DNA of 33,221 nt from Dasania marina DSM 21967 (GTDB lineage: Bacteria; Pseudomonadota; Gammaproteobacteria; Pseudomonadales; Dasaniaceae). Position 1 is the first letter of the stretch; each line of letters begins with the position of its first letter. Made by a program: the position numbers and the translations under genes. Location: contig NZ_KB891575.1 in assembly GCF_000373485.1 (NCBI RefSeq), positions 703,737 to 736,957 on the forward strand, written 5' to 3'. The notes below the pieces were generated by a model. That model made no database searches, was not told where the DNA came from, and saw only the letters and a program-made list of their open reading frames with translations. Shown piece by piece: positions 1 through 7,800 of this stretch.

Positions 1-1
1 C

Positions 2-562
2 CCCGCCATACGCTGCATGATAGGCAGCGGCCCAAGGGCTGGTACGCATCACAGCCCCGCACAGCATCGCGCCATTCAAACTAATGAGATGGTGTTTATC
101 GATTTTTGCTCTTCGCTGCATCGTTACCACGTTAACCTCAACCGCACTTACGCACTGGGCGAAGTAGACCCGCGTTGGCACGATTTGTCGGCTCGCGCCA
201 ACGGCACTATTGAGGCCATCATCGCCCAAGTAAAACCCGGTGATGCCTGGACCAAGGTGCAGCAAGTAGGCGACCAATACACCGATGCCAATGGCTTGCG
301 CAACAACGTGTGGTTTGTGGGTGGCTATGCGCAGGGCATAGCCATGCCGCCCGATTGGGTAGGCGAATATTGGATAGATCCGCGCCAAGGGGTAGACGAC
401 CGCGAGCTTAAACCCGGCATGGTGTTTAATTTTGAAGGCCAGTTTGATGATAAAGACTGCTGGGCAGGTGGCTCTGGTTTTGCCTATATCGACTCCCTCA
501 TCGTGACGGAAACCGGTTTGGAAGTGATGTCTACATTACCCCGCACACTGGTTACCATTTAA
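2..562 (+). CDS. M24 family (creatinase/prolidase fold) protein, 3' part only
   Basis: The reading frame is open to the left edge, so only the C-terminal part (about 185 residues) of a pita-bread-fold protein is present. Visible family signatures are the SGPRAGTHHSP stretch with its conserved His, the block IDF...HVNLNRTY, and LKPGMVFNFEGQF followed by YIDSLIVTETG. The five metal-ligand positions of M24 peptidases (D, D, H, E, E) read by eye as D (base 101), N (base 134), Q (base 332), E (base 434) and D (base 491). Only two are conserved exactly, so metallopeptidase activity is doubtful. Creatinase and the ectoine hydrolase DoeA/EutD are known metal-free members of this fold that hydrolyse C-N bonds in small molecules. 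The stop lies 24 bases before the deacetylase-family gene, which suggests one operon. Substrate unknown. Confidence 0.85.
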   Translation, partial: PAIRCMIGSGPRAGTHHSPAQHRAIQTNEMVFIDFCSSLHRYHVNLNRTYALGEVDPRWHDLSARANGTIEAIIAQVKPGDAWTKVQQVGDQYTDANGLRNNVWFVGGYAQGIAMPPDWVGEYWIDPRQGVDDRELKPGMVFNFEGQFDDKDCWAGGSGFAYIDSLIVTETGLEVMSTLPRTLVTI

Positions 563-586
563 TGGCCGCTATTTAAGGATTTGTTA

Positions 587-1705
587 ATGACCTTGCCTAT
601 TTATTTTCATCCCGACGTGGTTGCTTTTAAAACCCCCGATGGTTTATTTGAGCGCCCAGCGTCACCCTTACTCAAGCACCAAGTCATGTTTACCGAAGGG
701 CCAGAGCGCATAGAAAATATTAAATCGGTTTTAGAACGTGCGCCCTCGGCGAATCAATTTAGCTGGCATGATGGCCGCCACGCTAGCGATGAAGAAATTT
801 TGCGTTTTCACACGCCTGCTTATTTATCGCGCTTAAAAGCGTGGGATCAACTAGGCCACTGGGCCACCGGCACCACCTATTTACCTAAGGGTGGCTTGCA
901 AGGCGTGCGCGCAGGCGCAGGCACTACATTGAAAGCGCTAGAGGCCATAATAAGCGGTGACGTTACAAAAGCTTACGCACTGGTTCGCCCACCGTCCCAC
1001 CATGCCGCACCCGATGTGGTCGATGGCTACTGTTTGCTTAACAACGTTGGCATGGCCGTGCAAGCCGCCAAAGCGCAGGGCGTTAAACGCATCGCCATAT
1101 TGGATTGGGATGTGCACCACGGCAACGGTACCCAAACCGGTTTTTATCATTGCGAGGATGTACTCACCATCTCCATGCATATGGATCACGGCGCCTGGGG
1201 GCCAAGCCACCCCGAGACCGGCGGCGTGGATGAAATAGGGGAAGGGCCGGGCACAGGCTATAACGTAAACTTGCCTTTACCCATGGGCGTGGGTGATGCC
1301 ACCTATATAGAAACCCTTAAGCAAATTGTGCTGCCCACCCTCAGCCAATTTTCCCCCGAACTCATCATCGTTAGCAACGGCCACGATGCCAGCCAGTTTG
1401 ACCCTAATGGTAGACAAGCCATTACCATGGCCGGTTTTCACGCCATGGCAAAAACGATTGCTGAAGCGGCAGACACGCTTTGTGAGGGTAAATTACTCAT
1501 CGTACAAGAGGGCGGTTACAACGTCGCTTATGTTGGCTTTTGCGCTTACGGCTCAGCTTTAGGTTTTGCGAGTAAAGCTTTAGATTTGGATGACCCGCTG
1601 GCGTATTACCCGGATAACCTAGAGCGCGCCCAACAGATTGTTGCCGAGCTGATTACGCGGCACCCGTTGTTGAATGAAAAAGGCTTGTGGTCATTAGATA
1701 GCTGA
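587..1705 (+). CDS. Class II histone deacetylase family protein (acetylpolyamine amidohydrolase-like)
   Basis: A 372-residue zinc amidohydrolase of the arginase/deacetylase fold. The catalytic His pair is in RPPSHHAAPD (H138, H139). The zinc ligands are D175 and H177 in DWDVHHGNGTQ and D267 in SNGHDASQFDP. The transition-state Tyr is Y311 in EGGYN. All key residues are present, so the enzyme should be active. The start is the ATG at 587, with AAGGA at 575-579 about seven bases upstream; a TTG two codons earlier is less likely. Bacterial members remove acetyl groups from small amines such as acetylpolyamines, or act on acetyl-lysine; no substrate can be read from sequence. It directly follows the M24-fold gene and may act on the same compound (inference). 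Confidence 0.93.
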   Translation: MTLPIYFHPDVVAFKTPDGLFERPASPLLKHQVMFTEGPERIENIKSVLERAPSANQFSWHDGRHASDEEILRFHTPAYLSRLKAWDQLGHWATGTTYLPKGGLQGVRAGAGTTLKALEAIISGDVTKAYALVRPPSHHAAPDVVDGYCLLNNVGMAVQAAKAQGVKRIAILDWDVHHGNGTQTGFYHCEDVLTISMHMDHGAWGPSHPETGGVDEIGEGPGTGYNVNLPLPMGVGDATYIETLKQIVLPTLSQFSPELIIVSNGHDASQFDPNGRQAITMAGFHAMAKTIAEAADTLCEGKLLIVQEGGYNVAYVGFCAYGSALGFASKALDLDDPLAYYPDNLERAQQIVAELITRHPLLNEKGLWSLDS

Positions 1706-1740
1706 ATTACGTGAGTAAGAGCAAAAAAACAAAGGGAGGT

Positions 1741-1792
1741 CAGAGAAATTTTCGTTGCGCTTTCGACGATAGGCTTACAAAAATTTTCTCTG
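1741..1792. repeat. Inverted repeat between convergent genes, possible two-way terminator
   Basis: CAGAGAAATTTT at 1741-1752 is mirrored by AAAATTTTCTCTG at 1780-1792 with one base of difference in length. The pair lies midway between the convergent deacetylase and VOC genes. The 27-base loop is long for a factor-independent terminator and there is no clean T tract, so it may instead be the remnant of an inserted element. A strong GGGAGG sequence at 1735-1740 has no open frame behind it. Confidence 0.45.
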
Positions 1793-1819
1793 TCCTTCGT
1801 TACAGGGCTTAATTACACA

Positions 1820-2320
1820 CTAATACGCACCTTCGCTATAGGTAAGTTCGTAACTATGGCTGTAAATTTCTAAAATATTACCAAAGGGATCTTCCATATA
1901 GATCATGCGGTAGGGCTTTTTACCTGGGTAGTAATAGCGAGGTTTGGCCATACGCTTTTTACCGCCGGCAGCCACTATTTTTTCGGCTAATTCTTCGACG
2001 TTTGGATCTTGCACACAAAAGTGAAACACGCCGGTTTTCCAGTATTCAAAATTGTTCTCGGGGTTAACCTGGCCTTTAAACTCGAATAGCTCAACGCCTA
2101 TGCGATCACCGGTTGATAGGTGGGCAATTCGAAACTTATCCCAGTTACTGCCAAAGACATCGGTACACATTTCACCTATGGGGCTGTCGTCTTCTACCAC
2201 TTCGGTGGGTTTCATAATCAAATACCAACCCATCACCTCTGTGTAAAATTTAACGGCGGCCTCTAGGTCGGGCACGGATATGCCTATATGTGAGAAATTA
2301 CGTGGGTATGTGGTGCTCAT
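1820..2320 (-). CDS. VOC family (glyoxalase/dioxygenase fold) protein
   Basis: A 166-residue single-gene vicinal-oxygen-chelate protein with two beta-alpha-beta-beta-beta modules. The first starts at FSHIGISVPDLEAAVKFY (residues 9-26) and the second at GVFHFCVQD (97-105). It ends with the usual MEDPFGNILEIYSH. The metal-ligand pattern can be read as H11, E77, H100 and E151, typical of the fold. Members include glyoxalase I, extradiol dioxygenases, epimerases and fosfomycin-resistance enzymes; this one is close to the glyoxalase/lactoylglutathione-lyase-like group but the substrate cannot be assigned. It is transcribed divergently from the LysR gene across a 119-base spacer containing a palindrome, which makes it the obvious target of that regulator (inference). 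Confidence 0.88.
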   Translation of the reverse strand: MSTTYPRNFSHIGISVPDLEAAVKFYTEVMGWYLIMKPTEVVEDDSPIGEMCTDVFGSNWDKFRIAHLSTGDRIGVELFEFKGQVNPENNFEYWKTGVFHFCVQDPNVEELAEKIVAAGGKKRMAKPRYYYPGKKPYRMIYMEDPFGNILEIYSHSYELTYSEGAY

Positions 2321-2392
2321 AATTTATTGCCCTGTTGTTGATGTTGTTGTTGACGTTTATGTTGATATTGTTAGTAGCTTACAAAACAGGCA

Positions 2393-2419
2393 GTATTAAG
2401 TGAAAGTATCATTTAATAC
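2393..2419. promoter_or_regulatory. Perfect interrupted palindrome in the VOC/LysR divergent spacer
   Basis: GTATTAA at 2393-2399 is repeated in inverse as TTAATAC at 2413-2419, separated by 13 bases. It ends 20 bases before the LysR start codon. LysR-type regulators usually bind an interrupted palindrome of the T-N11-A kind in the spacer shared with their divergent target and often repress their own gene. Site size, symmetry and position fit such an operator. Binding is inferred, not shown. Confidence 0.55.
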
Positions 2420-2439
2420 ATAGATGAGTACAAAACGTA

Positions 2440-3318
2440 ATGATAAATCCTGTTTGGCTACGCAGCTTTTGCACCCTTGTTGAGGTGGGCCATTTCACCC
2501 GTACGGCTGAAACCCTACACATGACCCAGTCTGGCGTGAGCCAGCAGGTGCGTAAGCTGGAGGAGTATCTAGGCCAACAGCTGCTTATTCGGCAGGGCAA
2601 GGGCTTCACCCTGACCGGTGCCGGCGAGCGCTTATATCAAGAGGGCCAGCAGCTCATTGTTTCATTTACCGACCTTGAAAATCGGGTGGGCCTAGACCCA
2701 GCCCATGAGGGCATAGTGAAGCTAGCCTCACCAGGCAGCATAGGCCTTAAGCTTTACCCGCATTTATTGGCGCTGCAAAAACATTACCCCAAGCTAGTGA
2801 TCGAATACCGATTTGCCCCGAATAGTGACGTAGAGCGATTAATTGCCGAGCATAAAGTGGATATAGGCCTGATGACCTGCCCAGCAACCATGCGTGAAGT
2901 AAATGTTAAGCCTATAGCCGAAGAAGAGCTGTTATTGATTACACCGGCGGGCATTGCAAAACCTAGCTGGGAGCAATTAACGGCGCTAGGATTTATTGAC
3001 CACCCCGACGGTGCTTATCATGCGGGCCAGTTACTGAGTGTTAATTTTCCAGAGTTTCAAAATAGTCAGCAATTTAAACGCTCGGGATTTTCAAACCAAA
3101 TTAATTTAATTTTAGAACCCGTAAGTATGGGGCTGGGCTTTACCGTTTTACCTAGCCACGCTGCTGCCGCGTTTAAAGCGTCTGCAAAAGTAAAAATTCA
3201 CAAGCTGGCGAATAAAGTCAGTGAAACGCTGTATATCGGTAGCTATGCCCATACATTTACGGCTAATAGAGTAAAAACCGTTATTGCTGAAATAGAAAAG
3301 AGCCTTGGCATTAGCTAA
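2440..3318 (+). CDS. LysR family transcriptional regulator
   Basis: A 292-residue LTTR. The winged helix-turn-helix covers about residues 1-60, with the recognition region FTRTAETLHMTQSGVSQQVR and the following KLEEYLGQQLLIRQGK wing. The rest is a periplasmic-binding-protein-like effector domain of usual length. The start ATG overlaps no other gene; there is no strong ribosome site. It is divergent from the VOC gene and is followed after 45 bases by the GFA-type gene in the same direction. The regulator probably controls the VOC gene and itself through the palindrome at 2393-2419. The inducer is unknown. Confidence 0.95.
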   Translation: MINPVWLRSFCTLVEVGHFTRTAETLHMTQSGVSQQVRKLEEYLGQQLLIRQGKGFTLTGAGERLYQEGQQLIVSFTDLENRVGLDPAHEGIVKLASPGSIGLKLYPHLLALQKHYPKLVIEYRFAPNSDVERLIAEHKVDIGLMTCPATMREVNVKPIAEEELLLITPAGIAKPSWEQLTALGFIDHPDGAYHAGQLLSVNFPEFQNSQQFKRSGFSNQINLILEPVSMGLGFTVLPSHAAAAFKASAKVKIHKLANKVSETLYIGSYAHTFTANRVKTVIAEIEKSLGIS

Positions 3319-3363
3319 ATGTAACTAATGGCTGTAAGCAAATAAATAAACTACACGAAGAAG

Positions 3364-3822
3364 ATGAACAGCGTCGTGAATAAAAAAACCGATCACTCAA
3401 CCATCACTATCACAGGTAGCTGTAACTGCCATAACATTAGCTACATTTGGCATAAGCCCGATGACACCATTATCCCCAGGGCCTGTCAGTGTCATTACTG
3501 CCTCAGCAAAGGGGCTGCTTATGCCACTCAAACAAACACTAGGCTAACGGTAAGCATTAATAACAGCGCGCTGCATAGCGTTGTACAACATGGCTCTAAT
3601 AGCGCCCACTTTCATGAATGCAGTTATTGTGATCAAGTGGTGTTTGTTACCGCCGAGATAGCCGGCAGACTTTACGGCGCGGTTAATGCCATGTTGATTA
3701 CGCAAAAAGCGTATTTAGCTCAGCCCGTTAAACTCGATTTTAGTGCGCAAACCCCACAGCAAAAACAACAGCGCTGGCAGCAAAGCTGGTGCAGCCCCGT
3801 TGAAATTACCGGCCTAGGCTAG
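3364..3822 (+). CDS. GFA / CENP-V family zinc protein
   Basis: A 152-residue protein with the cysteine layout of the Mss4-like glutathione-dependent formaldehyde-activating enzyme family: C20-x-C22, C41-x-C43-x2-C46 and a C86-x2-C89 pair in ECSYCDQVVF. These normally bind one structural and one catalytic zinc. The family name comes from Gfa of methylotrophs; most members have unknown function, so a formaldehyde role should not be assumed. The start ATG is 45 bases after the LysR gene, preceded by GAAGAAG, so the two may be co-transcribed. Length is typical. No formaldehyde dehydrogenase is visible nearby. Confidence 0.85.
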   Translation: MNSVVNKKTDHSTITITGSCNCHNISYIWHKPDDTIIPRACQCHYCLSKGAAYATQTNTRLTVSINNSALHSVVQHGSNSAHFHECSYCDQVVFVTAEIAGRLYGAVNAMLITQKAYLAQPVKLDFSAQTPQQKQQRWQQSWCSPVEITGLG

Positions 3823-3926
3823 CCAACACATTTATTGCCCTAGCCCGCATTAATTGCTTTATCATAGCCAGCAACTATTTTTTATCTGTACTAACACTTT
3901 AAACCCCCACATTATTTGCTGAGTTT

Positions 3927-6266
3927 ATGACTTTATCTGCCGCGCTACGTAGCAAGCTTGTTAAATTTACCGCCGCTTTCATTATCTTGTTAGCGCTGTT
4001 ACCTGAGGTGCTGCGCTTTGCCCTAATACAAGCTAGCCCTCGCATGGGCTTTGGTGAGCTGAGCCTGGCCGATATTAACCTTAACCTGTTTAACGGCCAG
4101 CTGGAGTTTGAGCAACTTGTTCTTAAGCAACAAGGTGAGCCGGTTTTAGACGTAGCAGGGCTGCGTATAGACGTAACTTGGTGGCGTAGCCTTAACGATG
4201 AGCCCACCGTAGAAAACATAGATATTGATGGCCTGCAACTACCCATAGTGCAAAACGCCAACGGCCAATGGCAGTTGCTGATGGCATTACCCAGCAGCAA
4301 CCCTGATGAGCAGCCAGCCGATAAAACCACTGACGGCTTCTTGCCTGCATTTACCCTAAACCAATTCACCCTTAGCAATAGCCGCTTACTGATACGCAGC
4401 CCCGCCTTAAACGGCGAGCTACAGATAGCGCAGTTACAGTTGCAACACTTTAGCACGGTGCAACAACAGCCCTTACAACTGCAGCTAGAGGCCAACTGGA
4501 ATAAAGCTACTATCACTCTTGCCTTGCAGGGCCAGCTACTAGAGCAGCAACAAAACCTCGCCGGCACGCTAAACGTGCAACAGTTTCAGGCCAGCGACTT
4601 TGCCCCATTACTAGGCCAAGACATGGCCGCCCTTAGCCAGTTACAACTTACCTTTAACGGCAAACGTAACCAGCAAGGCGCAATCAGTGGCGAGCTAAAC
4701 GGCAGCCTAAACCTAGAGCAAATACAGGCCACCTATAAAACCTTGGCGCTCAACGCTGAGCAGTTGCAATGGCAGGGCAGCACCACGTTTTCCCAACAGG
4801 GTGAAACCCTACGCTATAGCGCCAGCAACCAGCTTAGCCTTACCGCTCTACAACTCGATAGCAACAAAATCCAACAGCGCTTAGTGCAGTTACAACACTT
4901 ACAACTAGATGATTTACACGTCGATGAAACCCTAGCTATTAGCGGCAAAGCCTTAAGCCTTGAGCAATTGGTATTATTGCCTAAGCCGGATAAAGAACCG
5001 GCCAAGTTAACTAACGGCTTATTAAAGCTTGCAGACTTTAACTACAGCCCCGCGCAAGGGTTAGCCATTAAACAGATAGTGATTAATGACACGCAATATT
5101 ACGCCCTGATTACCAATAAAGGTGAATTAGCCATTCATGCCTTTAGCGAAGAACTCATGGCGGAGCTGGCTGACAGTTCAGCTGAGCAAACAACGACTGC
5201 CCCTAAACCAAAAAATAGCAATGACCAGCCAACGCCTTTTGTGTTTGCCATAGAGCAGCTCACGCTTGCCGGTGATAGTTTTTTATTATTTGAAGACCAA
5301 CGTTTTCAGCCCAGTGTTAAACAAAAACTGTACATAAAAAATCTAGCGGTTGAGCATGTGACTAATCGCAGCAGCAGTGAAAAAATGCTCGTAGAGCTGC
5401 AAGCCGCTATGGGTGAGTTTTCACAAATTACGATTAATGGCCAGCTAACGCCCTTCGCCCAACCCTTAGGCCTACACTTAAAAGGGACTATAGAAGCCGT
5501 AGATCTCACTGACATATCGCCCTATGCCGAATCCTATTTAGGCTACTACTTTAGTAAAGGCCAGCTAGACCATAAGTTTGATATTACGCTAGCCGACAAT
5601 AACGTGCAGGCCACCAACAAAGTCAATATTAGACAGCTAGAATTACGCGCCGCCAAAAAACAAAGCACCCCCGGCATAGAGCGCAAGCTCAACATCCCCT
5701 TAGACATGGCACTCAATGTATTGCGCGACAGCAATAATAATATTGAGCTAAACATCCCCATTAAAGGGCCAGTGGATAAACTAGGCGTAGGCCTTAGCGA
5801 TATTATTAATAATGCGCTGAGCAACTCGCTCATGAGCGGCGCTACCCACTATTTGAAATATGCCCTGCAACCCTATGGCGGTATATTAATGGCGGCCGAA
5901 TACCTAGGTGATAAAGCCACCAGCATTAGCTTACAGCCGGTAGTTTTTGAGCCTGGCTCAGCACAACTGCCAGACACTATGCAGGACTATAGCCAAAAAA
6001 TTGTGGGCTTAATGCAGCAGCGTCCCCAGCTCAGTTTAAGCCTGTGCGGCAGTGCTAATGCCAGCGATAAAACCGCACTGGCAGCCGCCAGCGACAGCAA
6101 AGATGAAAGCAACATCGCAGAGGCTCAACTTATACAATTAGCCGAGCAACGCAGTAGGGCGATAAAAAGTATTTTTATTGCCCAGGGCATAGCCAGCAAG
6201 CGCTTATATGTTTGCCAGTCGGGCTTTAAAGCCAAAGGGAAGAACGCCGTATTGCTTAGCCTGTAG
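3927..6266 (+). CDS. DUF748 family AsmA-like envelope protein
   Basis: A 779-residue protein with an N-terminal membrane helix (about residues 11-33) and a very long periplasmic part rich in alternating beta strands and Gln/Leu, typical of AsmA/DUF748 proteins. A conserved core lies at about 490-680, including the IPLDMALNVLRDSNNNIELNIPIKG-type region. The C-terminal stretch from about 670 (VVFEPGSAQLPDTMQDYSQK onward, with a later RSRAIKSIFI and RLYVC) resembles an OmpA-like fold often attached to DUF748 proteins. AsmA-like proteins are thought to be bridge-like phospholipid carriers between the two membranes; a role here is inference. It stands alone: 104 bases follow the GFA gene and 160 bases precede the ketoacyl synthase gene. 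Confidence 0.88.
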   Translation: MTLSAALRSKLVKFTAAFIILLALLPEVLRFALIQASPRMGFGELSLADINLNLFNGQLEFEQLVLKQQGEPVLDVAGLRIDVTWWRSLNDEPTVENIDIDGLQLPIVQNANGQWQLLMALPSSNPDEQPADKTTDGFLPAFTLNQFTLSNSRLLIRSPALNGELQIAQLQLQHFSTVQQQPLQLQLEANWNKATITLALQGQLLEQQQNLAGTLNVQQFQASDFAPLLGQDMAALSQLQLTFNGKRNQQGAISGELNGSLNLEQIQATYKTLALNAEQLQWQGSTTFSQQGETLRYSASNQLSLTALQLDSNKIQQRLVQLQHLQLDDLHVDETLAISGKALSLEQLVLLPKPDKEPAKLTNGLLKLADFNYSPAQGLAIKQIVINDTQYYALITNKGELAIHAFSEELMAELADSSAEQTTTAPKPKNSNDQPTPFVFAIEQLTLAGDSFLLFEDQRFQPSVKQKLYIKNLAVEHVTNRSSSEKMLVELQAAMGEFSQITINGQLTPFAQPLGLHLKGTIEAVDLTDISPYAESYLGYYFSKGQLDHKFDITLADNNVQATNKVNIRQLELRAAKKQSTPGIERKLNIPLDMALNVLRDSNNNIELNIPIKGPVDKLGVGLSDIINNALSNSLMSGATHYLKYALQPYGGILMAAEYLGDKATSISLQPVVFEPGSAQLPDTMQDYSQKIVGLMQQRPQLSLSLCGSANASDKTALAAASDSKDESNIAEAQLIQLAEQRSRAIKSIFIAQGIASKRLYVCQSGFKAKGKNAVLLSL

Positions 6267-6426
6267 CCTAGGTAATGCGCCTAGCTATCGCTAAGGCCTC
6301 GCTTCGGATAATAACGGAGGGCCACCAAGCTAACGTATAAGCCCAGCAGGATGGCGCTTATTGCCATTTTTTAGTCTACTGTTAACCCATACCATAGCCT
6401 GTTATTGCTAACATTTTGAGACGATT

Positions 6427-7479
6427 ATGCGTTATGCCGATATCAGTGGCTGGGGCAAATGCCTACCTCCCGCCATACTCAGTAACAACGACCTATCTAG
6501 CCTGCTGGATACCAATGATGAGTGGATTACCTCCCGCACCGGCATGAAAGAGCGCCGTATTTCCCATGTACCCGTAAGCAGCCTCGCCACTGTAGCGGCC
6601 GCCCGTGCGCTGGCTTGTGCCGGCAAGCAGGCTCTAGATGTAGAGTTGATTATTTTTGGCAGCACCACTTTTGATGAGATGTGCCCCAATGCGTCCTCTA
6701 ACGTGCAAAAGCAGTTAGGCGCGACCAACGCCGCCTGCATGGATGTAAACACCGCCTGCACCAGCGGCATGTATGCGCTAAGTGTGGCTACCGCCATGAT
6801 TAAAAGCGGGGTGGTTAATAACGCCATCGTGATCGGCGCTGAGGTTATCTCTACGGTAATGGATTGGAACAACCGTAATGTGGCGGTGCTATTTGGCGAT
6901 GGCGCCGGGGCGTTTTATTTACAGGCCGAGGAACAAGAATCCGGCGTTATCGCTGAATCATTGGGCTGCTATGGCGAATCCCGCGAGATACTAGCGGTGA
7001 ATGGCTGGGGCCTAAAAAATGCTAGTAATGGACTATTACACAGCGACATACATTGGGCTTTTGAAGGCCAAGAAATTTTTAAGAAAGCGGTTAGTGGCAT
7101 GGATCAAGCTTGCCAAAAAGTGCTGGCTAAATCGGGTGTGGACGCGGCGGATATTAGCTTAGTGGTGCCGCATCAAGCTAACTTACGCATTATCGACACC
7201 TTAACAAAACGCTTGAAGTTAGATCGCGACAAAGTGTTTATCAATATACAGCGCTACGGCAATATGTCGGCCGCTACTGCACCGGTGGCACTAGTAGAAG
7301 CCATAGAAGAGGGCAGAGTTAGCCCCGGCAAGTTAGTGCTTATGCCCGCCTTTGGCGGTGGACTTACCTGGTCGGCTCATCTACTACGCTGGGGTGAGCG
7401 CACGCACAGCCTAGGTGAATCCGAGATGCAGCTGCCGCCCTGTGATAAAACCGCTTTAGAACTGATTACCCCAGACTAA
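6427..7479 (+). CDS. Ketoacyl-ACP synthase III (FabH-like)
   Basis: A 350-residue thiolase-fold condensing enzyme. The KAS III triad is visible: C111 in NTACTSGMYAL, H249 in VVPHQANLRI, and N279 in RYGNMSAATAPVAL. The GDGAGAFYL signature is at about 157-165. KAS III enzymes start fatty acid or related acyl-chain synthesis by joining an acyl-CoA to malonyl-ACP. FabH of housekeeping type normally sits in a fab/plsX cluster; this copy is alone, so it may be a paralogue with a different starter substrate (inference). It is slightly longer than typical FabH (about 320), with a tail of about 20 residues after the ALVEAIEEGRVSPG...FGGGLTWSAHLLRW ending. A terminator hairpin follows at 7550. Confidence 0.92.
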   Translation: MRYADISGWGKCLPPAILSNNDLSSLLDTNDEWITSRTGMKERRISHVPVSSLATVAAARALACAGKQALDVELIIFGSTTFDEMCPNASSNVQKQLGATNAACMDVNTACTSGMYALSVATAMIKSGVVNNAIVIGAEVISTVMDWNNRNVAVLFGDGAGAFYLQAEEQESGVIAESLGCYGESREILAVNGWGLKNASNGLLHSDIHWAFEGQEIFKKAVSGMDQACQKVLAKSGVDAADISLVVPHQANLRIIDTLTKRLKLDRDKVFINIQRYGNMSAATAPVALVEAIEEGRVSPGKLVLMPAFGGGLTWSAHLLRWGERTHSLGESEMQLPPCDKTALELITPD

Positions 7480-7490
7480 GCTTTCGCCTT

Positions 7491-7511
7491 GTAGCTTGTA
7501 GCTTGTAGCTT
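7491..7511. repeat. Heptamer repeat, three perfect copies
   Basis: The unit GTAGCTT occurs three times in a row at 7491, 7498 and 7505, just after the ketoacyl synthase stop. It is one of several period-7 arrays found in the spacers of this window. Confidence 0.85.
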
Positions 7512-7549
7512 AAAAATATTATTCAAAGCCATTATCCATAAGCCAAGGC

Positions 7550-7584
7550 GCCGCAATCTACTATAAAAAGTAGAGCGGCCTTTC
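7550..7584 (+). terminator. Rho-independent terminator after the ketoacyl synthase gene
   Basis: Stem GCCGC (7550-7554) plus TCTACT (7557-7562) pairs with AGTAGA (7569-7574) plus GCGGC (7575-7579) around the loop ATAAAA, with a two-base AA bulge on the left arm. A short T-rich run (CTTTCT) follows. Placement 70 bases after the stop fits. Confidence 0.65.
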
Positions 7585-7800
7585 TGACAATTACACAGCT
7601 TTTTCGGCTCGTATTGGTAATTTCCCCTCGTATTTTCCCCATATCTTTTGCTAAACAGCTAATGCTATATTGCTCACCCATAAATTAAATAGGTGTAGAC
7701 TACAGCGTCAACTACACAAATAATAAGCACTGCCCTGGTGGCGCTAACGCCCCAATGTTTGCAGTTTTAGACTAATAACAATTCAGTTCAGGATATTATT

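Larger units (their letters stand above)
7480..7800. other. Intergenic spacer between ketoacyl synthase and nhaC-type genes
   Basis: A 321-base spacer. It holds three perfect copies of a 7-base unit, a rho-independent terminator, and the leader of the antiporter gene. AGGA about eight bases before the ATG at 7801 is the ribosome site. I see no open frame or RNA gene. No convincing promoter boxes could be fixed by eye. Confidence 0.6.

Noticed and set aside
1-562. DMSP lyase DddP (an M24-fold enzyme)
   Set aside because: DddP needs its metal ligands, and several matching positions here are substituted; only the C-terminal part is visible, so the name is not justified.
957-1238. Frames overlapping the deacetylase gene on both strands
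   Set aside because: The deacetylase frame has all catalytic motifs; the others are shadows without recognisable features.
2333-2380. GTT-rich stretch upstream of the VOC gene as a microsatellite
   Set aside because: The triplets are interrupted and short (GTTGTTGATGTTG-like), so there is no clean tandem array to call.
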